Shown here in pieces: positions 10,588 to 20,125 of a stretch of 28,279 bases of DNA (its first letter is position 1; every line of letters starts with the position of its first letter). The notes under the pieces were generated by a model that saw nothing but the letters and a program-made list of their open reading frames with translations, ran no database searches and had not been told where the DNA came from. The position numbers and the translations under genes were made by a program. Origin of the DNA: Cylindrobasidium torrendii FP15055 ss-10 (taxonomy: Eukaryota; Basidiomycota; Agaricomycetes; Agaricales; Physalacriaceae); assembly GCA_000934385.1 (NCBI GenBank), contig KN880723.1, forward strand, positions 1-28,279. The letters are read 5' to 3'.

Positions 10588-11580
10588 TCATGCCGACACC
10601 AACGCCAATCTCGCTGAAACCTCTGCCTGAGCCTGAACAAGCCCACCGAGATAGCTGATCATGAGCGTATCCTGCAGACTAGAATGGAAGCTCCCGTCCT
10701 CAAGGCTCGTGCCCAGTGTGTCCATCAGATATCTTCCCAGTGCCGGGTCGCCCTTGGTCTCTCCGGATAGCACTGAGCGCACGTAACCAAGTACGCGGTC
10801 GAGCATGTCATTGATGTTGTGGATAGCACCCTCTAGGACATCAAGGTCGCCGATGGGCTGGGAAGACGATGCGGAGGCTGCGGTCGCGGTGGATTTGAGA
10901 AGGTCGAGCCCGCTGCGCTCTGCGTCGTGGAATTCGAGTTTTACGGGGACGGGGACGAAGACGCAGTTTTCTGGTCGAGGGTATACGCCTACCGGGGAGC
11001 TACGAGTTTGCTCAATACCAAGAATGAGCACAAAAGGAGATGATAGCGCACCTGAAGTACGCCTTCACACCAGCCTTTTCCCCTGCATCGACACCGGTGT
11101 TGAGAGTAACATGGATAGCTTGATGCGGCGCGGTCTCTTGGCCGTAGAAGTTTTGAATGAGGGCAGAGAACGAGTTGAGGTCGCTTCCGGTTGAGTACCA
11201 TCCGACAATAACCTCCTTCGGGTTCACCTTGTGGTGGAGATCGTACATGGTGCGATGGTAGTCCATGTCGACAGCAACTTGCTCTGCAGTTTCCTTGTGC
11301 AGGACGGCGAACGAGGAGCGGACCTCGATGCCAGAATCTGTGCGTGTTCCAAGGAGGGTGCCAAGAACGCGATCCTCCTCCTCCTTCCTTCTCAAATAAT
11401 GGTCGAGGATGGAGAAGAGCGCTACAGGGTGGATCGTGACCGCCGTGGGCGTTTTCCTAGCAAAATCAGCCGGGAAAAGCGGGATTTTTGGATGGATGGC
11501 GCATACGGCGTGGTTGTTGTTGATCCTGAGGGGAGCGGCGCGTGGACGTGCAGCGCGGAGGACGAGGGCGCGAGGATCAT
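10588..11580 (-). CDS. EIF3F: Translation initiation factor eIF3 subunit F
   Basis: Subunit of the eIF3 complex, which holds the 40S ribosome ready for mRNA recruitment in the cytoplasm. Exons are 11580-11507, 11456-11052 and 10999-10588 (introns 50 and 52 nt), giving 296 aa, normal for fungal eIF3f. The first intron joins a short Ser/Thr-rich leader (SSSALHVHAPLPSGS) to the MPN domain, which opens with TAVTIHPVALFSILDHYLRR and runs to about residue 160. The usual JAMM metal site is absent: the H-x-H position reads GWYSTGSDLN, as in non-catalytic eIF3f. The C-terminal helical region (INDMLDRVLGYV) fits the MitMem/Maintenance helix of this family. Its start codon lies 92 nt from that of TOM7 on the other strand. 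Confidence 0.95.
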
Positions 11581-11672
11581 GGCTGATGATGGGAAGAGAA
11601 CAACTTTTTTGCAGACGTGATCGGAAGTTGCCGAGCCTTCCCAAAAGACGACCACCACCATTTCACTCCGCC
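11581..11672. promoter_or_regulatory. Shared bidirectional promoter of eIF3f and TOM7
   Basis: Only 92 nt separate the two divergent start codons, so the 5' leaders and core promoter elements must share or overlap this stretch. It contains ACGTGATCGG (about 11615) and a short A/C-rich stretch. No TATA box is evident, as expected for constitutive genes. Confidence 0.6.
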
Positions 11673-11980
11673 ATGCCTTCCGAAGAAACTAAAGTGCGTC
11701 GGACGCGCTATTTGCAGTCGAATAAATTCTGACACCTCTTTGCAGGAGGTCATTAACAAGGTTCTGGAAGTCAGCCGCGTACGTGGAATGCTAGACACCA
11801 GGTCGACGGGAACTGACGGGCGCGTAGGCGGCGTTCCACTATGCATGGATACCGGCCATTATCTACGTTGGCTTCACGCGCAGCAACCCGACGCCGTCTC
11901 TCATAAAGTGTGTCTTCTGCATGCTGTTTGAGCCTTGCTAACCACCCGCTATTCGCAGACTGCTCAGCCCACTAGCATAG
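11673..11980 (+). CDS. TOM7: Mitochondrial import receptor subunit Tom7
   Basis: Small tail-anchored subunit that modulates assembly of the TOM translocase in the mitochondrial outer membrane. Four tiny exons (11673-11693, 11746-11778, 11828-11907, 11959-11980) are separated by introns of 52, 49 and 51 nt. Together they encode 51 aa, a normal Tom7 length. The product has a short hydrophilic N terminus (MPSEETKEVINKVLEVSR) and then the conserved membrane segment (AFHYAWIPAIIYVGF). It ends TRSNPTPSLIKLLSPLA. Each intron has a GTRNGT-like donor (GTGCGT, GTACGT, GTGTGT), a CTRAC-type branch point and an AG acceptor. The exons are too short for an open-frame search to find. Confidence 0.93.
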
Positions 11981-13897
11981 ACTACTGCACGCAATGTACA
12001 CCCCTCTCGTTATATAGTAATTGCTTAATGGTGAGCACGCGTCTCATGCTCCCCCTCCTGCTCTCCTGCGTCAAGATTATACACCGTGGTGGCACGTCCA
12101 GCGACGCGTCCGGACGGAACCCTTTGTGGTCCCATATGTCGATACGACAAGGCCAGATATGAACGCAATCCTTCCCATACGTGCTGGCATTCCAATTCCA
12201 AATCCCTCCTGCTGTCCCTTGCCGGGAACGTGCTTGTCTCCACCTTTGTATATTTCTCGCTATGCTCGGCAATATGCTTACTAAATGCTGCTTGCCAGAA
12301 CTTCATTGTCCCCGCATGCCATCAAAACAGTTTCTGCCCATTTCTATCAAATTCTGCGACGACGGCGAGAGGCTCGGGATCGTCGCTATGACGCGTGTAT
12401 GACGCAGGGGCGTACATTTCCTGCTGAGCGCTCGTACTCTGGCACGAAGACACCTGGCATGCACGTCCAGCTTCTCTTCGTTGTTCGCCTGGTTGCCCCA
12501 ATTTCCTCTGTTTTTCTGCATTTTTAGGAGGGCATGAGGCGTTGAGAATTAACGTGTTGGCCATGGCCCTATCTAATCTAAGCAGGCCTGCTTCGCAAAT
12601 CTCGTGTCGGGGGGGCGCCTCCGGGCAGGAAACCCTCATCCTAAGTACTCTGATCCGTCTCTCGTCTCCCTGCTGCTTCTTCGTAGATTTAATTGGCCAA
12701 CGTGTATTGTTTTCTCGTCTCCCATTCTTGAAGTCTCTTATTGAACTTGTTAACCCCACTGCAGAGGATTGGTTGGCTGAGTTCACATGCCCGGAGCGTT
12801 GGTGTCTCATGAAGAGTACTTTGATACGTCTTGCACACTTGTTTATAGAAATTGAAGTAACATCTCACCTGTATTGCAACCCTAGCCTCAATGCGCACCA
12901 CTCAGTGTACCCAGCGTCGTCTGCCTCGGGCATTCGACCGTGAAGGCTGTCGCTTCCTACCCTCCCTCCAGAGTGTCCAGTGCTTGTTTCGAGGCTTTGG
13001 AACTCGGCCTTTGGCCTAAGGATTTGTAGCATCATATCGTGGTGGGATTTTCGATCCAATGCCTACTGAATGTACTGCACTTCGAGGGTTGGGCCGGCCT
13101 TTCAGAGGATGCAGGCATGTCTCCGGTCATCATGACTGCCATTCCATGTTACGGAAGTTGTATGTTGCGACTGTACAGTAGACGTCTTATGGAGCTCGTT
13201 TAGGTTGCAATTTGGAAAATTCATGTTATGAAAGCGGGATGGTCGGAAACCTGTCTTTGGCAAGTTTTGAAATTCGAGGGAAGCGCTATCTATCGCGTAG
13301 AACTGCATGCGCTCCTGAGATAGATAGCACAAGTGTGCAAGTGCGCTGCAGACACTGGAGGCTTACTCCGCTCGCGACACTGCCGCACGCATGCAAGGGA
13401 GACGCAGAAAAACCTCAGATTCTCAGCGGTTCGAGCTGAAGGGGATATGTGTATGCTCAATATCTGTAGCGACGTATAACGCTGTGCCACTGGAGGACAA
13501 TGAAAATATTCAGCTAGGTAGTACGGAGTCAAGTAAGGAGAAGTTTAGTTGTACACGGGGAGAGGCCCGCCTGAAAATGGGAATTTTTAAAGACTGGGTG
13601 TGAAAATGTTGTACTGTTGGACGATGGATACCAGTCGGGATGAAATACATATTCTACTCCCCGGCGGACGAAAGCCAGCAGGAGAATGGGAACCTACAGC
13701 GCGGCATCGACCGTCGCAGGGTCGGACTCCGAGGACTTAGCTCTTGGGCCAGGGATCAAGATCTGATCGAGACGCCGGGACCTGACCAGAGCTCCCAACG
13801 AGATCTTCGTATAAATACAGCGAGCGACGGCGGCGGCGATGTCTCTTCTTCTTTCCCTACCATTAACAGTATTTCTGCCTCTCTCACCCCCACTATT
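11981..13897. other. Gene-poor stretch between TOM7 and the aminotransferase
   Basis: About 1.9 kb without a gene I can support. Open frames on both strands near 12322-12943 overlap each other, resemble nothing and lack a splice pattern. The final ~90 nt hold a TATA box and leader for the aminotransferase. An open frame runs upstream of 13898 from 13640, but the TATA position argues against its use. Confidence 0.5.
13810..13817 (+). promoter_or_regulatory. TATA box of the class V aminotransferase
   Basis: TATAAATA lies 81-88 nt upstream of the ATG at 13898. That would place transcription start near 13840, followed by a CT-rich leader. It decides the start codon: ATGs further upstream in the same open frame (such as 13640) would fall outside the transcript. 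Confidence 0.6.
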
Positions 13898-16001
13898 ATG
13901 GACAAAGACCGCAGACAATGGACTCCACAGAAAGCATGGAGCACAGACTACCGCAACGCCAAGGAGGGTCTCTACGACAGCACAGCACGCCCCCCGCCAT
14001 TTGGACATGATATGCTGCGCTTTTTTGGCCTGGAGCAGGGCTATGTCAACTTGAATAATGGTGCGGAACAGTCTACACCACACTCGCTTTTGCCAACGAT
14101 CCATTTGAAGGGTCTTACGGCTGCGTACCCAACCCTGTCACGCGCTTTTGCGCAGAGCTATCGCTCAAAGTCGAAGCAAACCCAGATAGATATCACCGCT
14201 TCTCATTCAAACCTCTGCTTGTCGAGGCGCGGAGCTCTGTCGCTAAACTCGTCGGCGCACATGTCGACGAGGTCGTGTTCGTTTCCAATGCCACGGCAGC
14301 CGTGAATGCTGTCGTACGCAATATAGACTGGACACCAGACGACATCATCGTGCAAAGTACGTATCCTCTGCCTCTTGCTCATCCTTCGTGTCTGATGTGC
14401 TGTGCTCTAGCAAGTACCAGCTGGCGTTCGACAAGCCGGACACTACAGTACATTGCAGACTCGAGGCCATACCCCACTCTCAGTACCTTCCAACTCACCT
14501 TCCCGACGACACATGAAGCCATTCTCGCTGCCTGGCGTACATATCTCCGTGGCCTCAAAAAGAATCTCGCAGCGGTTGTGGCAGCAGACCCGTCACGACG
14601 CCCGAAGATATTCGCTGTCATAGACTCTGTTGTTGCGAATCCAGCGGCTGCGATGCCGTGGAAGCAAATGGTCGCCATCTGTCGCGAAGAGGGCGTTCTC
14701 TCGCTTGTCGATGGCGCACACTCGCTTGGGCAGGAGCTCGACATTGGGCTCGACGACGCCAAGCCAGATTTCTGGGTGACCACATGCCACAAGTGGCTCT
14801 TTGCGAGGCGCGGCTCCGCGGTACTATACGTGCCCTTCAGGTGCGTTTCTGTGTCCAGCTGCTTTCGACCGCTGTTAACCTCGTACTGAAGGAATCAACA
14901 TCTCATGCGTTCTTCACTAATTACATCTACCCACTACGTCTCTCCAAAAGATCCACATGCCACCGACCAGCCGGGAAACTTTGTCCTCCAACATGAGTGG
15001 CCTGGGGCCATCGAATTCGTGTCGTACATGTGCATTCCAACCTGCATAGAGTTTAGGAAATGGCTGGGTGGAGAAGAGGCCATTAATGAGTATTGTCGTG
15101 GATTGGCAATTGATGGCGGGAGGCGCCTGGCGAGTGCATTTGGTACGAGGGTCATGGACGAGACACCGGATGCCCAATTTACGTTGAATATGGTGAGTCT
15201 CCCTTTTTCAATGCGCCGTCATCGAGTCTAATGACTGCAGACGAACGTTGGTCTCCCGCTACCATGCGGACAAACGTCGGACGAGCGGGTGGCGGAGATT
15301 GGAGACTTCATCGAGCTGAGCCTGCTCAAAGAGTACAACGTCTTCGCGGTGCCGTTTTACCACAATGAAAAGTGGTGGGTGCGGTGTAGCGTGCAGATAT
15401 TCAATGCGGTATGTGTGGTGACGCTGTCTCCGATCATCTTGCATTATGCTTACGTTTCTGTTAGCTGTCTGACTTTGACCGTCTGGGGAAGGCTCTCACG
15501 CAGATATGCCGCGAGGTGCAGATGACGTTCTTCCGGAGTGCACCACGGCCTGAGCGTGCGCCGGAGAGCAGTAACAAGTCCGCGCGATACGGAAGCCGCG
15601 GAGGAGCAGCGAGCAGCAGCAGTGGCAGCAGCAGTGGGTCGTCCTCGTCCTCCTCGAAGGAATCCACACCGAATCTCGAGAGCAGGGTGAGCAGTGTTAC
15701 GCGGGAGATGGGGTCGTCTATGCCGCCTACCCCTGGGGACGAGCCGATGGGCATGTCGCCGCGAATGGTCCAGGCGGATGTGTCGACGCCGTGGGAGCTG
15801 GAGTCGCCGTTCTCGTCCAAGGGGTCTGTGTCGCCGAGAGCGAAGGAGTCTGCGGCGTCGAGGAGAACGAGTACACCGAGGACGACGAACAGTGGGGCGG
15901 TGCCGGGGTATAGAGTGAAGGAGACGTCACCGTCTGGGAATGGGAGGAAAAGAATTGGGTCGCCGATGCAAGGATCTTCGAGGTTCGGGTCTCCGTGTTG
16001 A
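13898..16001 (+). CDS. PLP-dependent class V aminotransferase-like enzyme with Ser-rich C-terminal extension
   Basis: Fold-type I PLP enzyme of the isopenicillin-N-epimerase-like/cysteine-desulfurase group. Exons are 13898-14060, 14111-14356, 14411-14840, 14892-15192, 15241-15408 and 15465-16001, giving 614 aa. Visible marks: GYVNLNNGSYG (substrate loop), NATAAVNAVVRN, LVDGAHSLGQ with the PLP-binding Asp237 and His240, and TTCHKWLF with the Schiff-base Lys264. The enzyme core ends near residue 461. The last ~150 residues are Ser-rich with many Ser-Pro and Thr-Pro sites, which this family normally lacks. Two introns end in AAG. The reaction cannot be named from sequence alone. One candidate is the fungal Egt2 type (hercynylcysteine sulfoxide C-S lyase of ergothioneine synthesis); other lyases, desulfurases or epimerases are possible. 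Confidence 0.88.
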
Positions 16002-17434
16002 TTTCTCTTGCACTGCTGTCGAGTCTTCTCGGGATTGGTGCATTGATGATGGATATTGTGTGTGTGCTTTGCTCTGCTGTGTGTACGTATGTGTGTATGT
16101 GTGTACTTGTATCGCTTAGGCTGGATTTCAGGTTCGTTTGTGTTTGGTGCTACAGTACTACTTGATTAACTTTGTGGGTGTACTTGGTAGTTAGTAGTCC
16201 GAGTCAAACGTGTTTATCGGGAGACAATTGAAAAGACAACTCTGTCGGCACCACGTCCGAGCATTCGTTGTTCGTGAACTTGGAACTTGGGAGCTTGGAG
16301 CGCGAACAGTGCCACTGCCACTGCCCAGTGCGCGAAGAAACTGGGCCAGGCCGCCTTCGCCCGTTTTTCTTTTTTTTGAAATTCGGAGGTGGCTGAGACG
16401 ATCTGGGGTATCACCCATTATAATAATGATGATTATACGGGCAGTGTGGGTGGGCGGTAAATCATGCCTTATCTGTGTGAAGGTGCCCGCTGGAGACGTA
16501 TTTGGAATGGGGTCGGGGTACGGACGCGCGGTCTGGGCTGGAGCTCGAAACGCAAATGCAAGCTGGGAGAGGCGAGAGGTAACGAGTTGTGTTTGCTATG
16601 CTATGGGTGCAGTGGATAGTGGATTAGTATGTGCGTGCGTGCGGTGTGTGTGGACATGCAGTATAGCGTCTGGGCGTGCAGTATATCTGGGCGTGTAGTC
16701 TTTGCCAAGTGGGAAGCGACGCCAACGTCTGTGGATCGGAGTAGGTGAGGGCCTGTGTATGGCGCGCGAGGCTGTTTGCCATTTGGCTATGATCTGTTGC
16801 AGTGAGTTGGGCGGCGGGCCGCGCACGATGCAAGGCGTGTGCCGCCGCGGTCGAGTAGGGATATCGAAGTGGGAAGCAGGAAATCTAGCGTGCAAAGATA
16901 AGAACGAGAGCCGCAAAGTTGTGTGGTAGCGAGTGGACCAGACCGGAAACACCAGCTATGTTCATCGATGCAAATCAGCAGATTGAAATTTTGGAGGACT
17001 GTTCCCTGAGAGGTAACTCCATGGAGTGCATGTTGTGCGCGGCTGGCGTGGGAGCCGGTAGTAAGTGTAGTTCGCAGGATGGTCTGGCCTCGAACCCACG
17101 AGCGCAGGGTGGCAGGGCAAACGTTGTCTGAGTCCGTCCGTTGTAGACTTTTTCGTACTTGCAGCGACCTCCTCGTCTGAGGCAACTTCGTCTAGCGAAG
17201 AAAGCCATGGTATCTTTGTAGGCGGATTGATCAGAAACCGAAGTCTGGTCGGGTTATATTCACGGTGCATACATATCTAGTGTGCTAAGATGCATCGAAA
17301 CCTATTCGACGGAGTGCATACGGATAGGAGAAACGGGACGTAACGAGAATAACAATAATGATGCAGGTGTTTGAGAGTACAACAAAGAGGATGGCGGTAT
17401 AGCATGATCATGAGCGTAGGATTGTGTTATGAGA
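16002..17434. other. Gene-poor stretch between aminotransferase and copy D
   Basis: About 1.4 kb, presumably the 3' region of two convergent genes. It includes a TG-rich simple-sequence stretch at about 16056-16110. Overlapping open frames at 16210-17270 show no recognisable protein. A tRNA-like B box on the minus strand at 17086-17097 was examined and rejected. Confidence 0.5.
16056..16110. repeat. TG-rich simple-sequence stretch
   Basis: Imperfect (TG)n/(TGTA)n run just downstream of the aminotransferase stop codon, within its probable 3' untranslated region. Confidence 0.5.
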
Positions 17435-18508
17435 CTATGATCGTCTTGTGCGACGGGTGGTTCGCACTGGACGGGGCAGCCTGCTCGGCCGTACCGCTCT
17501 CGTGCATAAAGGTTCCCGGGCTAGCGTGGCCTTCACTTCAAGTCCTGGCCGTGTCTGAGTCCTTCCCGCAACCTCCACCCACTCCCCTTTGTCCAAGTCA
17601 AGACGGGATCCAATGGCGGTGCTGATACCGTCTGAGGCGACATCGACTTTCATGGGCGACTCGTTGGGTCCCACTTCCTGAACCCGTGTTGCTGCATTTG
17701 ATTCAAACTCTGCAACTTCTTTAGACGATGTTCCTGTCGAGGGTACGAGCGACGGGCAGTCAGGAGATGATACTGCATGCCAATTATAAAACTTGGGATT
17801 GGAGCATTTCCAATGGGTAAGGCTCCTTGAAATGGCCATAAGAAGAGGCCGCGGTACACATGGGTGGCTTATCGAATACAAGCAAAATGCGCGGAAGAGT
17901 GTGAGGCACGGGTGGGCAGCCGTCTTGAACAAAGGAAGCTTTGGGTAGGGATACGTGTGTTTGGCAATGCACCCAGTGATAGGGTGACGAGTGAAAAGTG
18001 GGTTTCTGAAGTTGCCCGACATTTCAAACGTGTACGGAGTATCTCTCAGAGATTGGAGCTAGGCAGTGAGGTCAGAGACTTGCTGCAGACAGAGATCATA
18101 TTAGAGCGTACGCAGTGAAAACGAATGCGAGTATGCTGAGGATGCGAAAAGTTGTACTCGAACATGGCATAGATTTCCTCGAGAACGGAATCGACGGGAA
18201 CAAATGCAAATCCGTGCCATGGTAGAAGGCGAGGTTGAACTTTACAGCGTCAGTTAACATGAAAAGTACGGCAAGGACAACGCACCCTTCACATAATTCT
18301 CTATACAATGACTTTCTGTTTGGAACTCCCCATGATCAAGACCGGCGCCATATTCAAACGCGCGTATCTGCACAATTTACTTGAGAATTAGCAAGGACAG
18401 CTGAAAACCACGTACGCAAGGATCATCAGACCATAACAATTGCTTTTCAACGGGCTTCACGAATGTTGGCAGCGTGGATATGTCGCAAGAGCGATAGAAA
18501 ACGGTCAT
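17435..18508 (-). CDS. Unrecognised paralogous family, copy D (complete, 308 aa)
   Basis: Exons are 18508-18416, 18367-18286, 18239-18112 and 18058-17435 (introns 48, 46 and 53 nt, phases 0, 1, 0). Exon 2 is again 82 nt. Exon 3 is three codons shorter than in B and C, keeping the frame. Exon 1 has YRSCDISTLPTF; exon 2 FEYGAGLDHGEF; exon 3 GFAFVPVDSVLEEIY; exon 4 SLRDTPYTFE. The core follows: TRHPITG, His, PYPKLPLF and AHPC. The tail has a KGEW spot and ends RPSRLPRP then Arg/Thr-rich. Intron 2 uses an AAG acceptor. Copy E follows the same plan immediately upstream on the same strand. Function unknown. Confidence 0.85.
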
Positions 18509-19036
18509 GTCGAAAGTCGATGATGGTGGTCAGAAGCAAGGTGATCGTGGACCCTACCTCTATCGCCATGTTTCATTTTCTACTTTCCTACGTGCTATCT
18601 TTGCCTGGATGCAGCCTCGACACCATATATATTGCAGTGTTATTTATCGTTCTTCAGAACTCGTTTCTGTGAATACGACCTTGTTTACCAAATTCGGCGG
18701 AGCGAAAACAGGGCTAGGAGAAGGTATGTGGCCAAAGTGCTCGGAGATACGGTCCGAGTCTTCCGGATTACATTTTCGTCTTATTCCAATTTCTTGCTAC
18801 CATTAGTCTGCGTTAGTTTACTTTACAATACTTCGACTCAGATTACAACTAAAAAGCCGGAAATGGCTCTATATGCAATAACAGTGATATTCAGTGACGT
18901 ACAATTGAGAAGACAGGATACTGCTAGCGATACAGCAAGTCGTAAACAAGATAAGTATCGATATAATGATGGATGATGATAGCATTTCGTCAGTTCATTT
19001 CAGCTTCATGAAGAGGATTCTGCGAGCTTTCTGCAT
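18509..19036. other. Intergenic: copy D upstream region and copy E 3' region
   Basis: The stretch next to copy D (18509-18555) carries the family leader (TGATGGTGGTCAG, then GTGATCGTGGACCC). No gene is seen in the remainder. Confidence 0.5.
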
Positions 19037-20125
19037 TCACTGGATGCGTGCACGCTTCCGCGGCACAGTCTTTGCGCCGTCACGTGTCATGGACCGCGTG
19101 ACACGCGTAGACCCAGTTACAACTTGTCTTGACTTCAAGGCCTCCCTCCAGTACCCCTGCTTCGAGTCCGAACTAGAAGTCCGAGACGCAGTGGGTGCGG
19201 GTTTGGAAGTGGCAGGCATGTCCACGTCCATTGGTACCCCGGCATTCTTCCGCACCTTTCGAACCCGCCTCGCTACTCTCGACGTCGGCTTTGGTAATTC
19301 ACAATCCAGGTAAGATGACGCGAGTGGGTGGTTTACGAGCGATGTAGCATCACTGGACGACGCATGGGCTGCTTGACCAAACGATTTCGGAATCGTCTGT
19401 GTCCAATTGTTGAGGCTCGAGCGAACATGCAACAACAGCGACTGGGGAGTACGCGGGCGGCCCAGATCGGTGCAGTACGCATAGAACGGGAAGGCGCGAA
19501 AAATTGCAAGGCAGCAGTGAGCAGTCATTGTGAACAAGGGAAGTCTGGGGTATGGGTAGTCATGTTTAGTGACAAGCCCAGTAACGGGATGCCGCGTGAA
19601 GAGAGGGTCAATACAGTTCCCGGCGGGCTCGAAGGTGTATGCAGCCTTTTTAAAAGATTTCACCTAGCTATCGTCAGCGCGGTACAAAAGCATTGCCGTT
19701 TCGGTGACATACAGAAACAAACGGGATGCGCGCGTTCTCGAGGCTTTGGAAGTTGTTTTCGAAGAGATCAAATATTTCTTGCAGAACGGAATCGACTGGT
19801 ACAAATGCAAATCGCACTGGAGTACGAGCGACTCGAGGTTGGACTGTAGACATAAGTCGCATCATGAGGGCCGTAAATTGAAGGTTTGCTCACCTTTGAG
19901 AATGTTCTCCTTGCAGTTCAACCTTTCGTTAAATTCACCGCATCGTAAACCAGCGCCGTATTCGAAGGTGCGTATCTACATGTGCACAACGATTTAGCAA
20001 CGTCGAAGGTTGGCATATGTCAGTTCACATACCCTAGGACTGCTGGAAGACAGCAATTCTATCTTAACGGGGTCTTCAAATGAAGGGTGCGTGGATATAT
20101 CGTAGGAGCGATATAAAGTAGCCAT
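19037..20125 (-). CDS. Unrecognised paralogous family, copy E (complete, 310 aa)
   Basis: Exons are 20125-20033, 19975-19894, 19843-19713 and 19663-19037 (introns 57, 50 and 49 nt, phases 0, 1, 0). Exon 2 is 82 nt and exon 3 is two codons shorter than in B and C. Exon 1 has YRSYDISTHPSFED; exon 2 FEYGAGLRCGEF; exon 3 RFAFVPVDSVLQEIFDLFE; exon 4 AAYTFEPAGN. The core follows: TRHPVTG, His, PYPRLPLF and AHCC, with the Pro before the final Cys replaced by Cys. The tail carries VPMDVDMP and QGYWREA and ends VPRKRARIQ. Exon 3 resembles copy D most. Function unknown. Confidence 0.85.

Noticed and set aside
10053..10591. Minus-strand open frames downstream of eIF3f
   Set aside because: Short, overlapping and without recognisable protein content; more likely the 3' untranslated region.
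12322..12943. Overlapping open frames of 133-162 codons on opposite strands between TOM7 and the aminotransferase
   Set aside because: Neither resembles a protein family, they overlap antisense, and no supporting splice or promoter pattern was seen.
13640..13897. Upstream extension of the aminotransferase to an ATG at 13640
   Set aside because: A TATA box at 13810 places transcription start after it, and the extra 86 residues are unlike the family N terminus.
17086..17097. tRNA-like B box (GGTTCGAGGCC) on the minus strand
   Set aside because: The flanking bases do not form a T stem, and no A box or acceptor stem is found at the right distance.
686..19663. HNH nuclease identity for the family core
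   Set aside because: There are conserved His and Cys residues, but the spacing and the missing Asn/second catalytic His pattern do not match HNH signatures well enough.
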